DNA from: Roseibium aquae
Lineage (GTDB): Bacteria > Pseudomonadota > Alphaproteobacteria > Rhizobiales > Stappiaceae
Assembly (NCBI RefSeq): GCF_008711285.1
Contig: NZ_VXDC01000003.1
Location: forward strand, 124,001-188,000
Length of the DNA: 64,000 bases
Reading direction: 5' to 3'
In this document: in pieces, positions 9,103 through 18,041 of the stretch
Position numbering within the stretch: position 1 is the first letter of the stretch
How the letters are laid out: the number at the start of each line of letters is the position of its first letter
Program-made: the position numbers and the translations under genes
The notes under the pieces: model-generated
Seen by the model: the letters and a program-made list of their open reading frames with translations, nothing else
Databases searched by the model: none
Told to the model about the DNA's origin: nothing

Positions 9103-9963
9103 CTATCCCCGGTCGTCCTTGTCCCGATCCCCCAGATGATCGAGGTCGGTGTCTGAACAGTCGCCATCATCATCTGCCCCAGCAAATCTGGCATCTCGCT
9201 TCAGATAGTTCCGGTGCATGCGCCAGGCCAAGGGAATTGCGGCAAGATAGAGCAGCGACCCTATGGCCAACACCCTGAAAGGATAGCTGACGGTCAAGGC
9301 AATGATCAGCACCGCCAAGACAATCAACGGCAGAACAAAATCCCGGCGGATGCGGGCACCGAATTTCTTGCCGGAAAACGTTGGCAGACGGCTGACCATC
9401 AAGAATGCAATCAGACCAGTATACACCGCGACCGGACCGGCGAATTCCGGCCAGTTGGGCAGAATTCCAAGGAATGACAGGTAGAGCGGGATAAGCACGG
9501 TCAAGGCGCCGGCGGGCGCTGGAACACCGGTGAAGAAATGCACCGACCAGGCCGGCTTGTCGGGATCGTCAAGCGCCACATTGAAACGCGCCAGCCGCAG
9601 CGCGGCGGCAATGGCGAAGACAAGCGCCGCAATCCAGCCAATCGATCCGGCTTCGTGCAGGATCCAGAAATAGAGCATGAGGGCCGGCGTTACCCCGAAA
9701 TTGACGAAGTCGGCCAGACTGTCGAGTTCCGCGCCGAACCGGGATGTGCCCTTCATGAGCCGGGCAACACGGCCGTCCAGCGCGTCCAGAACGGCTGCGA
9801 ACAGGACCGCGAACACCGCGAATTCCCATCGGTCCTCGAACGCCATGCGGATCGCGGTCAAACCGGAACACAAAGCCAGCAGCGTGACCATGTTCGGCAG
9901 GATCAGCCGGAGGGGGACCCGGCGGAACCTCGGTTGTCTGCGAAGATTTTCCGGCTGGGTCAC
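9103..9963 (-). CDS. pssA: CDP-diacylglycerol-serine O-phosphatidyltransferase
   Basis: A 286-residue integral membrane CDP-alcohol phosphotransferase that makes phosphatidylserine from CDP-diacylglycerol and serine. The diagnostic motif DG-x2-AR-x8-G-x3-D-x3-D is visible near residues 60-85 (DALDGRVARL then FGAELDSLAD), with about six to eight hydrophobic helices. It is directly downstream of psd with a 10-bp gap, the usual alphaproteobacterial order for phosphatidylethanolamine synthesis. The C-terminal tail is Asp-rich (GADDDGDCSDTDLDHLGDRD). Confidence 0.96.
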   Translation of the reverse strand: MTQPENLRRQPRFRRVPLRLILPNMVTLLALCSGLTAIRMAFEDRWEFAVFAVLFAAVLDALDGRVARLMKGTSRFGAELDSLADFVNFGVTPALMLYFWILHEAGSIGWIAALVFAIAAALRLARFNVALDDPDKPAWSVHFFTGVPAPAGALTVLIPLYLSFLGILPNWPEFAGPVAVYTGLIAFLMVSRLPTFSGKKFGARIRRDFVLPLIVLAVLIIALTVSYPFRVLAIGSLLYLAAIPLAWRMHRNYLKRDARFAGADDDGDCSDTDLDHLGDRDKDDRG

Positions 9964-9973
9964 AACGCCCTCC

Positions 9974-10681
9974 TCAACTCACGCGGGTGAGCGGTTGTGC
10001 ATTGACCTGGGTTTCCCTCAGATCCGCCAGGACGGTCTCCCCGGCAATCATCGTCTGTCCAAGCGCGACCTTTGGCTGTGTGCCTTCCGGAAAATAGACG
10101 TCGAGACGAGACCCGAACCGGATCAGGCCAAAGCGCTCCCCGGCGGTCAATGTCTCGCCTTCACGCACGAAACAGACAATCCGCCGCGCCACCAGCCCCG
10201 CAATCTGCACGACGCCGATGGTCGCCTTTTCGTTTTCGATCACCAGCCCATTGCGCTCATTGTCCTCGCTGGCCTTGTCGAGTTCGGCGTTCAAGAACTT
10301 TCCCGCGCGATAGGCGACCCGCGTGATCCGGCCATGCATCGGCGCCCGGTTCACATGGCAATTGAACACATTCATGAAGATCGACACCCGCATCATGGGT
10401 TCCTGGCCCAATTCGAGTTCCTTGGGCGGGCGCGCCAGACCGCAGTGGCTGACGACGCCATCGGCCGGAGAAACAACCAGCCCTTCCCGGACCGGGGTGA
10501 CGCGCGGTGGATCACGGAAGAAATAGGCGACCCAGCCGGTCAGGGCCAATCCGATCCAGAACAGCGGATCGACAAACCAGCCAACGACGATGGTGGCCGT
10601 GAAGGCGATTGCGATGAACGGCCACCCTTCCCGGTGGATCGGAACCAGCGCCTTGGTGACGCTATCGACAAGTGACATCAA
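9974..10681 (-). CDS. psd: Phosphatidylserine decarboxylase proenzyme (short form)
   Basis: A 235-residue pyruvoyl-dependent decarboxylase converting phosphatidylserine to phosphatidylethanolamine at the membrane. It has a hydrophobic N-terminal helix pair (residues ~20-55), the conserved segments [16 protein letters not shown] and [11 protein letters not shown], and the self-cleavage Gly-Ser in [11 protein letters not shown] (about residue 205), where the serine becomes the pyruvoyl group. Size matches the short proteobacterial/archaetidylserine type. First gene of the psd-pssA operon. Confidence 0.96.
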   Translation of the reverse strand: MMSLVDSVTKALVPIHREGWPFIAIAFTATIVVGWFVDPLFWIGLALTGWVAYFFRDPPRVTPVREGLVVSPADGVVSHCGLARPPKELELGQEPMMRVSIFMNVFNCHVNRAPMHGRITRVAYRAGKFLNAELDKASEDNERNGLVIENEKATIGVVQIAGLVARRIVCFVREGETLTAGERFGLIRFGSRLDVYFPEGTQPKVALGQTMIAGETVLADLRETQVNAQPLTRVS

Positions 10682-10796
10682 GAATTCCTTTCACGGGCAG
10701 CGCGGCGGACACACTGTCCGGCTGGGCGGCCTGCCTGAAGACAAGGGCGCGTTTTAGTCGATTTCGACGGGAAACTAAAGGTGTATGGCGTTTGGG

Positions 10797-11750
10797 TCAG
10801 ACGTCCCCGATCAGACCCTTGATGATCCGGCTGTGCTCGGCATACAGAGCGGGCAGGTCCAGTTCCCAATAGGCGGGCCGACCAAACTTCGAGACCAGAA
10901 AATCGACGAAAGCCGAAGTTTTCGGCGGTGTGAAGTTTCCCGGCGGCATGACGGCCCAGATCGCCCCGGTTCGTGCCACCGGATAGTCCGGCAGGACCGC
11001 CAGCATCCGCCCTGCTGTCAGATCTTCCCAAACATGAGCGCCGGATTTGATCGCAATGCCCAGCCCATGAATTGCAGCGTCGTAGGAGTAGTCGCCGCTG
11101 TCGCCGGAAATGAGCGGGGTTATTTGCTGCACGATCTCCCCTTGCGGACCGTCGAAATACCAGACCGGCAAACGGCTCAGCCCGATGCAATCGTGGTTGA
11201 TCAGGTCGGCAGGGGTTTTCGGTGCCCCGCGGCGGGCAATATAGTCCGGCGACGCGCACAACACCCGCTGGTTGGCGCCCAGACGGCGCGCCCTTAGGGT
11301 CGAATCGGGCAAAGGCGCCGCCCGGAAGGCCAGATCGTATCCTTCCTCAACAATATCCACCATCCGGTCGGTGAAGCTGAGATCGAACCGGATATCCGGG
11401 TAGAGTTGCATGAATTCCCGCAGATAGGGCAGCACGTGCTTGTGCCCGAAAAACATGTTGCACGAGATTTTCAAGACCCCGCGGGGCGCCGCGGTTCCCG
11501 CCTCCAGGATGGACAGGCCCCGGTCGAGATCTCCAAGCGCTTGCGAGACGCTGTCCAGAAGAACCTGTCCGGCTTCGGTCAAAACGGTGCTGCGCGTGGT
11601 GCGGGCAAACAACTGCGCCCCCACAGTTTTTTCCAGGGTGGTCAGGCGCGCGCTGGCCGCGGACGGCGACAGGCCGATTTCCTTGCCCGCCGCCGAAAGG
11701 CTGCCCAAGGCGGCCACTCTCGTGAAAAATCTGAGGTCATCAATGCGCAT
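10797..11750 (-). CDS. LysR-family transcriptional regulator
   Basis: A 317-residue LTTR. The N-terminal winged HTH (residues 1-60) reads FFTRVAALGSLSAAGKEIG then SARLTTLEKTVGAQLFAR. The C-terminal effector domain has the usual ACAS-like and LPDYP segments of the CrgA/DmlR subgroup. It is divergent from two tiny paralogous genes across a 118-bp AT-rich gap, so those are its likeliest targets. Effector unknown. Confidence 0.94.
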   Translation of the reverse strand: MRIDDLRFFTRVAALGSLSAAGKEIGLSPSAASARLTTLEKTVGAQLFARTTRSTVLTEAGQVLLDSVSQALGDLDRGLSILEAGTAAPRGVLKISCNMFFGHKHVLPYLREFMQLYPDIRFDLSFTDRMVDIVEEGYDLAFRAAPLPDSTLRARRLGANQRVLCASPDYIARRGAPKTPADLINHDCIGLSRLPVWYFDGPQGEIVQQITPLISGDSGDYSYDAAIHGLGIAIKSGAHVWEDLTAGRMLAVLPDYPVARTGAIWAVMPPGNFTPPKTSAFVDFLVSKFGRPAYWELDLPALYAEHSRIIKGLIGDV

Positions 11751-11868
11751 TATTCCAAATTATTGAAGAGATCATCAATTTCAAGCCACATTCTTCGAAA
11801 TCGATAACTGCATCATAGTCTGTTCATTCCAAACGGCCCCGGTGGCCACCCAATCGAGGAACAGACCA

Positions 11869-12033
11869 ATGACCCGCTTTTCAACGGACCACAGCATTAC
11901 CCCAGCCGAGCAGCAAGTCTTCGAAGCCCGGGCGCGCAAACTGCGCAGCGACGTCTTCCGGCATTTCTTCGCCGGTTTGATCGGCACCCGGTCGCACGGA
12001 GCAGGTCCACGCCGCACTTTCCCAAAAAGCTGA
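11869..12033 (+). CDS. Small basic protein, first of two tandem paralogs
   Basis: A 54-residue protein starting at ATG 11869, 8 bp after GAGGA. The core TPAEQQVFEARARKLRSDVF, then RHFFAGLIG, is repeated almost in register in the next gene (TPAVQAQFDARARRLRSRAF, then HEFFGALFG). The pattern resembles the small RSP_7527/DUF1127-like alphaproteobacterial proteins, an amphipathic helix with Arg-rich face. That assignment is tentative. Molecular function is unknown. It sits divergently from LysR. Confidence 0.65.
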   Translation: MTRFSTDHSITPAEQQVFEARARKLRSDVFRHFFAGLIGTRSHGAGPRRTFPKS

Positions 12034-12141
12034 AAAGTCTATTTCAACTTAGCCCAATTCTTCCAAAGGACCGCATCAGACAGACTGGTCCAAGTCAAGC
12101 CGGCCCCCTTCCCGGAGCCGCAAGCCCGCAGGAGCAAACCC

Positions 12142-12351
12142 ATGACCCACCTGGATCCGACCCGTATTTCCTTGCCGTTGACACCGGCCGTCCAAGCCCA
12201 GTTCGATGCCCGGGCCCGCAGGTTGCGCAGCCGGGCATTCCACGAGTTCTTCGGTGCGTTGTTTGGCCGCCGGCGGAGCGCCGAAGCCAGCACAAGCCTG
12301 CCGCAGGACAACGCGTGCCCCGGCCCGGCTGGAACCGCCAAAGCCGCATGA
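12142..12351 (+). CDS. Small basic protein, second tandem paralog
   Basis: A 69-residue protein with the same helical core as its upstream neighbour (ARARRLRSRAFHEFFGALFG), plus a longer low-complexity Ser/Pro/Ala tail. AGGAG lies about 8 bp before the ATG. The two genes are separated by 108 bp, suggesting a tandem duplication. The likely role is a small regulatory or adaptor peptide as in DUF1127-like families, but nothing in the sequence proves it. Confidence 0.6.
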   Translation: MTHLDPTRISLPLTPAVQAQFDARARRLRSRAFHEFFGALFGRRRSAEASTSLPQDNACPGPAGTAKAA

Positions 12352-12452
12352 CACCGCCCGAGACTTCGCCCTCAACCGGGTGGCCACAGCCGGATCTGTC
12401 CTGAACCGGCGCCCGGCCCATGGCGTTCTGGGCCCACGAGGCGGCGCGGGTC

Positions 12453-14417
12453 TTATTTTACCGGAACGTAATCCGCTTTCGGACCTCTTGTCACAATGCC
12501 GAACTCGTCTTGCTCCCTGGCTGCCCGCAAGCGTTCCTCGGCTTCATCCGCCTCGCGCTGCCGGGCCCACATGGAGGCATACAGCCCATCCAAGGCAAGC
12601 AATTCCTGATGTGTGCCGCGCTCGGCGATACGGCCGGCTTCAAGGACGATGATCTGGTCCGCGTTCACCACCGTGGACAACCGGTGGGCAATGACAAGTG
12701 TGGTCCGGTTCCTCGACACCTGATCGAGTGCGGCCTGAATTTCCTGCTCGGTATGCGTATCGAGCGCGGATGTCGCCTCATCGAGAATCAGGATTGGCGG
12801 CGCTTTCAAGATGGTACGGGCAATTGCCACCCGCTGCTTTTCGCCGCCCGACAGTTTGAGCCCGCGCTCCCCGACCTCCGTGGCATAGCCATGCGGCAAC
12901 GCTTCGATGAAATCGTGAATCTGCGCCATCCTCGCCGCTTCACGGACCTCGTCCTCAGTGGCATCCGGGCGGCCATAGCGGATGTTGTAGGCGATCGTGT
13001 CGTTGAACAGCACCGTGTCCTGCGGCACCATGCCGATCGCATGGCGGACGCTTTGCTGGGTAACATCGCGCAGGTCCTGATCATCGATCCGCACCGCACC
13101 GCTGGTGACGTCATAAAACCGGAACAAAAGCCGGGAAATCGTCGACTTGCCGGCGCCGGATGGTCCGACGATGGCGACCGACTTGCCCGCCGGGACCTCG
13201 AAATCGATGCCTTTCAGGATAGGGCGCTCCGGGTCGTAGTGAAAATGGACATCCTCGAAACGGATTGTGCCGTCGACGGCCTTGAGCGGAGCGGCGCCCG
13301 GCTTGTCCTGAATTTCGGCCGGAACATCAAGCAGATCGAACATGGTCTCGATATCCGCCAAGCCCTGGCGGACTTCGCGGTAAATGAAGCCGATGAAGTT
13401 GAGGGGAATCGAGATCTGCATCAACAGCGCGTTGATCAGGACGAAATCGCCAATGGTCTGCTCCCCGGCCATGACAGCCCGCGCTGACAGCACCATGCAC
13501 GCCCCCATGCCGAAGCCCAGAATGACCGCCTGCCCCAAATTAAGCCAGGCCAGCGAAGTCCAGGTCCGGGTGGCCGCGGCTTCGTACTTCGCCATGGAGG
13601 TGTCGAAGCGACGGGTCTCCATGCCTTCATTGCCGAAATACTTCACGGTCTCGAAATTCAAGAGACTGTCGATCGCCTTCGAGTTGGCATCGGTATCGCT
13701 CTCGTTCATTTCCCGCCGTATGCCAATTCGCCAGTTCGACGCCTTGATGGTGAACCACACATAGGCCACGATCATGACAGCGACGATCGACAGGTAGCTG
13801 AGGCCGAACTGGAACGTGATGACGGCTGCCATGATGGCGAATTCCAGGATCGTCGGCAGGCCGTTCAAGATGGTGAAGCGGACGATGGATTCGATCCCCT
13901 TCACCCCGCGCTCGATCACCCGGCTGAGACCGCCTGTCCGACGGGACAGATGAAAACGCAGCGACAATTGGTGAAGGTGCCGAAAGGTGATGTTGGCGAG
14001 CTGGCGAACAGCATGCTGGCCGACGCGGGCAAAGAGCGCGTCGCGAAGCTGATTGAAGGCGACCGCAAGAACCCTGGCCATGTTGTAGGCCACAACAAGC
14101 ATGACAGGTGCAACGAGAAAGGCCGGAAGGCCCACTTCCTCGCCTGTGAGCGCGTCCGAAGCCCAGGCGAAGAAATAGGGCGACAGCACGGTCACGAACT
14201 TCGCCACCACCAGCGCCGCAATGGCGAGCAAGACACTGCGTTTGAGATCGGGCCGGTTGTCCGGCCAGATGTAGGGCCACAGGTTGACGATGGTGGAAAG
14301 GGTCGAGCCTTCATCGGCGCTGACCGCCCGCCGTCCGGGCCTTTTCGAGGACATGTCTGGGGAGGCGTTCGGGGCGATGTCCTCTCCGGACGTTCCCGGT
14401 GCGGTGGTGTCAGTCAA
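12453..14417 (-). CDS. Atm1-type ABC exporter (fused permease-ATPase)
   Basis: A ~654-residue homodimeric exporter of the Atm1/HMT1 group, which moves glutathione-linked metal or sulfur compounds out of the cytosol. Six TM helices lie in the first ~370 residues. The ATPase then shows Walker A (GPSGAGKST), signature LSGGEKQRVAIARTIL and Walker B (ILILDEATSALD). The best start is TTG 14417: AAGGAGA sits 7 bp upstream and the TTG overlaps the ArsR stop codon. Upstream in-frame ATGs lie inside arsR. Translational coupling to the ArsR repressor suggests metal- or thiol-responsive export. Confidence 0.93.
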   Translation of the reverse strand: MTDTTAPGTSGEDIAPNASPDMSSKRPGRRAVSADEGSTLSTIVNLWPYIWPDNRPDLKRSVLLAIAALVVAKFVTVLSPYFFAWASDALTGEEVGLPAFLVAPVMLVVAYNMARVLAVAFNQLRDALFARVGQHAVRQLANITFRHLHQLSLRFHLSRRTGGLSRVIERGVKGIESIVRFTILNGLPTILEFAIMAAVITFQFGLSYLSIVAVMIVAYVWFTIKASNWRIGIRREMNESDTDANSKAIDSLLNFETVKYFGNEGMETRRFDTSMAKYEAAATRTWTSLAWLNLGQAVILGFGMGACMVLSARAVMAGEQTIGDFVLINALLMQISIPLNFIGFIYREVRQGLADIETMFDLLDVPAEIQDKPGAAPLKAVDGTIRFEDVHFHYDPERPILKGIDFEVPAGKSVAIVGPSGAGKSTISRLLFRFYDVTSGAVRIDDQDLRDVTQQSVRHAIGMVPQDTVLFNDTIAYNIRYGRPDATEDEVREAARMAQIHDFIEALPHGYATEVGERGLKLSGGEKQRVAIARTILKAPPILILDEATSALDTHTEQEIQAALDQVSRNRTTLVIAHRLSTVVNADQIIVLEAGRIAERGTHQELLALDGLYASMWARQREADEAEERLRAAREQDEFGIVTRGPKADYVPVK

Positions 14418-14835
14418 AAGCTGTCTCCTTAGCCGGGATGAGGCCCGTATCCGAACCGGTCTGATCAAGACACTCGACCAGCGGAATATCTGGCGCGGCC
14501 GAGACCGCCGATAGATAGTCATGGGACGCACCGACGGCCTGCCTCAACACGGACAGGTTGATGCGGTAGTGGCAGGAGCGCCCCTCCACCCGGCATTCCA
14601 GCAGACCGGCCTCTTTGAGAACGTTCAGGTGCTGGGAAACCGTCGACTGGGCCAGCGGAAGACAGCGGACGATATCGCCGCAACAGGCCTGGCTTCGGTT
14701 TGCCAGATTGTCCAAAATGGCGAGCCGGGCCGGATGTCCCAGCGCACGGTACACGCGGGCCAGGTCTTCAAAACTGTTGGGGCGCACATCGCATGCGTCC
14801 GGCTGCGGGTCCGTCTGACCGATCACGGTTCTCAT
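14410..14835 (-). CDS. ArsR-family repressor of the ABC exporter
   Basis: A winged-helix regulator of about 141 residues from ATG 14835. An in-frame ATG at 14862 is also possible. The core is LARVYRALGHPARLAILDNL, NRSQACCGDIVRCLPLAQST, then VSQHLNVLKEAGLLE. Two adjacent Cys in the helix before the recognition helix (ACCGD), with a further Cys in VRCL, could form a metal or thiol site. It is followed with overlap by the Atm1-type exporter, a classic sensor-exporter pair. The C-terminal ~35 residues are a non-conserved tail. Confidence 0.9.
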   Translation of the reverse strand: MRTVIGQTDPQPDACDVRPNSFEDLARVYRALGHPARLAILDNLANRSQACCGDIVRCLPLAQSTVSQHLNVLKEAGLLECRVEGRSCHYRINLSVLRQAVGASHDYLSAVSAAPDIPLVECLDQTGSDTGLIPAKETAFD

Positions 14836-14852
14836 CCTCTCCCGAGTGGCCC

Positions 14853-14880
14853 ATCCATTCATCGTAAATATGCGATGGAT
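14853..14880 (-). promoter_or_regulatory. Candidate ArsR operator (imperfect palindrome)
   Basis: CATCG (14860-14864) and CGATG (14873-14877) flank an AT-rich 8-bp centre, with ATCCAT/ATGGAT extending the symmetry outside. It lies just upstream of the arsR start. Compact AT-rich dyads in this place are typical of ArsR autoregulation. Confidence 0.35.
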
Positions 14881-15007
14881 TTGGATCGGGCAAGGGATGT
14901 CCCTGTCTTCCCATGAAGACAAGTGCCTGAGATGCACCGCCGGACGAGCCGCCATGCGGTCATCCGGCCAAAAGTCTTCATCGGAAGCCTATTGGCCGGA
15001 TAAGGGT

Positions 15008-16906
15008 TTACTGAACGGCTGTGGGGCCTTGTGGGCCGTTGTCGGACCAGTTGAGATCGCCTTGCGGCGTCAGAAACACCTGCCCGGGATAAATCAGGTC
15101 GGGATCGCGGATCTGGTCCTGATTGGCCTGGTAGATCGTGGTGTAGCGGATGCCCTGCCCATAGAGCCTGCGCGAAATGCGCCAAAGATTGTCGCCCTTC
15201 CGGATGATCACGTTCGGCACGGGCTTCACCACCTCCACGGCCTGCGTGCCGTCCGCCGTCTGGGTCCCGGAGGCAACCGCCCGGGTCAGCACGATCTGCT
15301 CGGGTTCCACCTTCTCGAAGGTCACGGCAGCGCGCGCCTCGACCTGATCGGTGCCGCTCTCCACGAGATCTGCACGGACTTCGACATCGCCAGCCGGGAT
15401 ATCGCGATCACCCTCCACCAGCCACCGGCCGGCCTCGTTGACCGGCGCGTTCCCGGCAAAGCTTTCGTCCACATAGACCCGCACTTCCGTGCCGGGCTCA
15501 CCCGTTCCGGCCACGAAGACCTTGCCCTCTTCCGATTCCACCGCATCAACGGTCACTGTCGGCTGGCTCTCCTGCGATTCGCCTCCAGCCGCGCTTGTCT
15601 GAGCCTGCGCTTCCGGCGCTTGGTCCGACGCGTCGGCGGCATCCGTACCCGCCACTCCGGCAGCTTCGGGCGCCACAGCGACGGTCACGCCACCGTCCAC
15701 GCCGGGGCTGGCCTGCTCCTTGTCCGCGTCCGCTGTGCGTGTCCCGGTACCGGCTTCGGCTTTGGCCTCAGCTTCCGGCGCGGTTACGGGCTCAGCAACA
15801 GGCTGGGCGGCTTCGGCCACCACAGCCTGGCTAGGAGCGGGATCTGGATCCGTCTGTGCAACGGCCGTTTCCACGGACTGCGAACCCGCCAAGCCATCCG
15901 CCAGATTTTCTACCGCCGGCTCAACAGCCGCCGCCAGCTCTTCCCCGGCCGGTGTCCCGGCGCTCTCAGCGCCCTGCTCGGTACCCGGGGGCGCGGCCGC
16001 AACGGCCGTCTCCGTTTCATCCCCTGTGGACGCGGACACCTGCGGCGCGGCGCTCGTGTCAGGGCTCTCACCGGCCTCTGCAGCGGCCACCTCGGCAACT
16101 GTCGCAGGGGCGGGTTCTTCGCCAGCCGCCGTATCGGACGCGGCAGGCACGGCGTCCGCGCTTTGCCCTGCGCTGATATCTGGCGCGCCCGCTTCGGGGG
16201 CCAGTGCCGCAACCTCACCCATCGCTTCGGGCGTCGCCCCGCCGGCGGCGCCCTCGGCCTCCGGCGCGGCATCCGCCACAACGGGGGCCGATGGCATTTG
16301 GAGAATATCCGACGGAGCATCCGGCGTGTTCAACACGACAAGCGGCCGATCCATCCGGTTTTCCGGAATTGACACCGTAAGGCGTTGCTCGGAGCGCGTT
16401 TTCACCGCGCCCGCTTCATCCTGCACTTCGAGACCAACATCATAGTCGCCAGGGTCGAGAGGTGTGTCGAGAATGATGGTCCATTCGCCATTCTGGTCGG
16501 CGATTCCCTTGCCAACGGTTCGTCCATTCGCGGTCAGCGCGACAATCGACCCTGATTCCGACCGCCCGGCGATGACCGCATCGCCGGTGGGCTCCACACC
16601 AACGACATCGAAACTCGGTGTGATCGCGCCGGACGAACCAGTCTCCGCGGTCGCGGTATCCTGTGCCTCCGGACCGCCAGCGGTCGTGGCATCCACCTCG
16701 GGCGTGTCCCCGCCGCCAGTCTGGGCGGATTCCGCGGACACGCTTGCACCGGGCGCAGCGTCGCCGCCCCCCTCAGCATTTCCCCCGGTTTGAACGGCGA
16801 CATCGGTCTCCTCCGGCGCGGAGCGGTAGACAGTGCCGACCCCGATCGCGACCACGCCCACAACACCTGCCACCAGGAGGCTCCAGATTACAGCCTGTCT
16901 TGTCAT
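15008..16906 (-). CDS. LysM domain envelope protein with long Ala/Glu/Pro-rich linker
   Basis: A 632-residue membrane-anchored protein. Residues ~6-26 are a hydrophobic anchor (VIWSLLVAGVVGVVAIGVG). Two Ig-like/'Big' type modules are recognisable: about 95-170 (VVGVEPTGDAVIAGRSESGS) and about 455-530 (VFVAGTGEPGTEVRVYVDES). Between them lie ~250 residues of low-complexity Ala/Glu/Pro/Thr sequence. The C-terminus is a LysM module (IIRKGDNLWRISRRLYGQG, IYQANQDQIRDPDLIYPGQ) that would bind peptidoglycan. Such proteins are common single copies in Hyphomicrobiales and Rhodobacterales. Role likely cell-wall related. Confidence 0.88.
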   Translation of the reverse strand: MTRQAVIWSLLVAGVVGVVAIGVGTVYRSAPEETDVAVQTGGNAEGGGDAAPGASVSAESAQTGGGDTPEVDATTAGGPEAQDTATAETGSSGAITPSFDVVGVEPTGDAVIAGRSESGSIVALTANGRTVGKGIADQNGEWTIILDTPLDPGDYDVGLEVQDEAGAVKTRSEQRLTVSIPENRMDRPLVVLNTPDAPSDILQMPSAPVVADAAPEAEGAAGGATPEAMGEVAALAPEAGAPDISAGQSADAVPAASDTAAGEEPAPATVAEVAAAEAGESPDTSAAPQVSASTGDETETAVAAAPPGTEQGAESAGTPAGEELAAAVEPAVENLADGLAGSQSVETAVAQTDPDPAPSQAVVAEAAQPVAEPVTAPEAEAKAEAGTGTRTADADKEQASPGVDGGVTVAVAPEAAGVAGTDAADASDQAPEAQAQTSAAGGESQESQPTVTVDAVESEEGKVFVAGTGEPGTEVRVYVDESFAGNAPVNEAGRWLVEGDRDIPAGDVEVRADLVESGTDQVEARAAVTFEKVEPEQIVLTRAVASGTQTADGTQAVEVVKPVPNVIIRKGDNLWRISRRLYGQGIRYTTIYQANQDQIRDPDLIYPGQVFLTPQGDLNWSDNGPQGPTAVQ

Positions 16907-17108
16907 GTCCCATCCCGCATGGAGGATTTGCTGGCCACTCCAGCCCCTCCTTCGCTGTCTTACTATAAAACGCGCCGGTCAGGGCCGGTACGCTTCCTCA
17001 CCATCGGAAATAAACGCCTTTTTAACCCACTGCAACAAACCGCCGCTAACACTTTGAAGAATGGTCAATGTGCTTGACCGGCATGCCGACCGATGCGACA
17101 CAAGATTC

Positions 17109-17732
17109 ATGAATGATATGTCCAAGTCAAAGCTCGCAAGTGTCTGTGTTTACTGTGGCTCGAGCCATGGAACGGATCCCATGTACGAGGCGGCGGCCAC
17201 CCGTCTCGGCCAGATTCTGGCCGAAGAAAACCTGCGGCTCGTGTACGGCGGCGGCTCCGTCGGTCTTATGGGGACCGTGGCGCGGGCAACCCTTGAGGCC
17301 GGCGGCACTGTCACCGGCATTATCCCGCGTTTTCTGGAAAAACGCGAGGTCATGCTGACTACGCTAGAGGACCTGATCGTAACCGAGGACATGCACGAGC
17401 GCAAACTACTCATGTTCCAGAGGTCCGATGCGTTCATTGCCCTGCCCGGCGGTATCGGCACGCTTGAAGAAGCGGTCGAAATGATGACATGGGCGCAACT
17501 GGGACAACACAAGAAGCCGGTGCTTCTGGCGGACATCGGCGGTTTCTGGTCACCGCTGCTGGAACTTCTGGATCACATGCGCGGACAGGGCTTCATCCGG
17601 CCCGAAACGGAAGTCCCTTATCTGGTGGCGAAGCGGGTGGAAGATGCCGTGCCCATGCTCAGGGAGGCCTTGCGCGGCCTTCCCGCGCCGCGCGTCGACA
17701 GTGAAGATCTGGCGACCCTGAAACAATTTTAG
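17109..17732 (+). CDS. LOG-family protein (TIGR00730, Rossmann fold)
   Basis: A 207-residue member of the cytokinin riboside 5'-monophosphate phosphoribohydrolase (LOG) family, which releases a base from nucleoside 5'-monophosphates. The conserved starts VCVYCGSSHG and YGGGSVGLMG and the catalytic/nucleotide motif PGGIGTLEE are all present. ATG 17109 is preferred over the upstream ATG 17061, since the family begins just before this motif. No clear Shine-Dalgarno is seen. In bacteria without plant hosts the physiological substrate is not settled. Confidence 0.92.
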   Translation: MNDMSKSKLASVCVYCGSSHGTDPMYEAAATRLGQILAEENLRLVYGGGSVGLMGTVARATLEAGGTVTGIIPRFLEKREVMLTTLEDLIVTEDMHERKLLMFQRSDAFIALPGGIGTLEEAVEMMTWAQLGQHKKPVLLADIGGFWSPLLELLDHMRGQGFIRPETEVPYLVAKRVEDAVPMLREALRGLPAPRVDSEDLATLKQF

Positions 17733-18041
17733 GCTGCGCCCCGGCCCATGCATTTGAACTGGGATCCAGGTGGCGTACTCAGGTTTCCGGGGCAGTTGGG
17801 CCTTCATCCCAAACGCCTCAAACCACACCAGTTGCTTACCACTCGACAAAAATAAACGTTTTCCGCACAAGGGCCCGCTTTTGTGTCCGAGATCAGCGGG
17901 CGTTCAATCGGAAGCGATTTCACGCCCCAAGCTGATCGCTTCTTGAGTGGTCGCGCGTCCGCGTTTCAAACAAAACGCCCGATGCGCGAACCCTCTGCCT
18001 GATCTCTGTTTTTTCGGTTCCGGCCGGCACGGTCCGAGACC
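17733..18041. other. Convergent intergenic region with a repeated hairpin element
   Basis: About 309 bp between the LOG gene (+) and rarD (-). It holds the short palindromic element at 17961-17981 (separate entry). Nothing else is recognised. Confidence 0.5.
17961..17981. repeat. Short hairpin element shared with 53554-53574
   Basis: A 21-bp sequence with arms GCGTTT/AAACGC, identical in reverse complement to 53554-53574. Both copies lie between convergent genes, which suggests a bidirectional termination role. A partial third match lies at 45950-45966. Confidence 0.55.
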
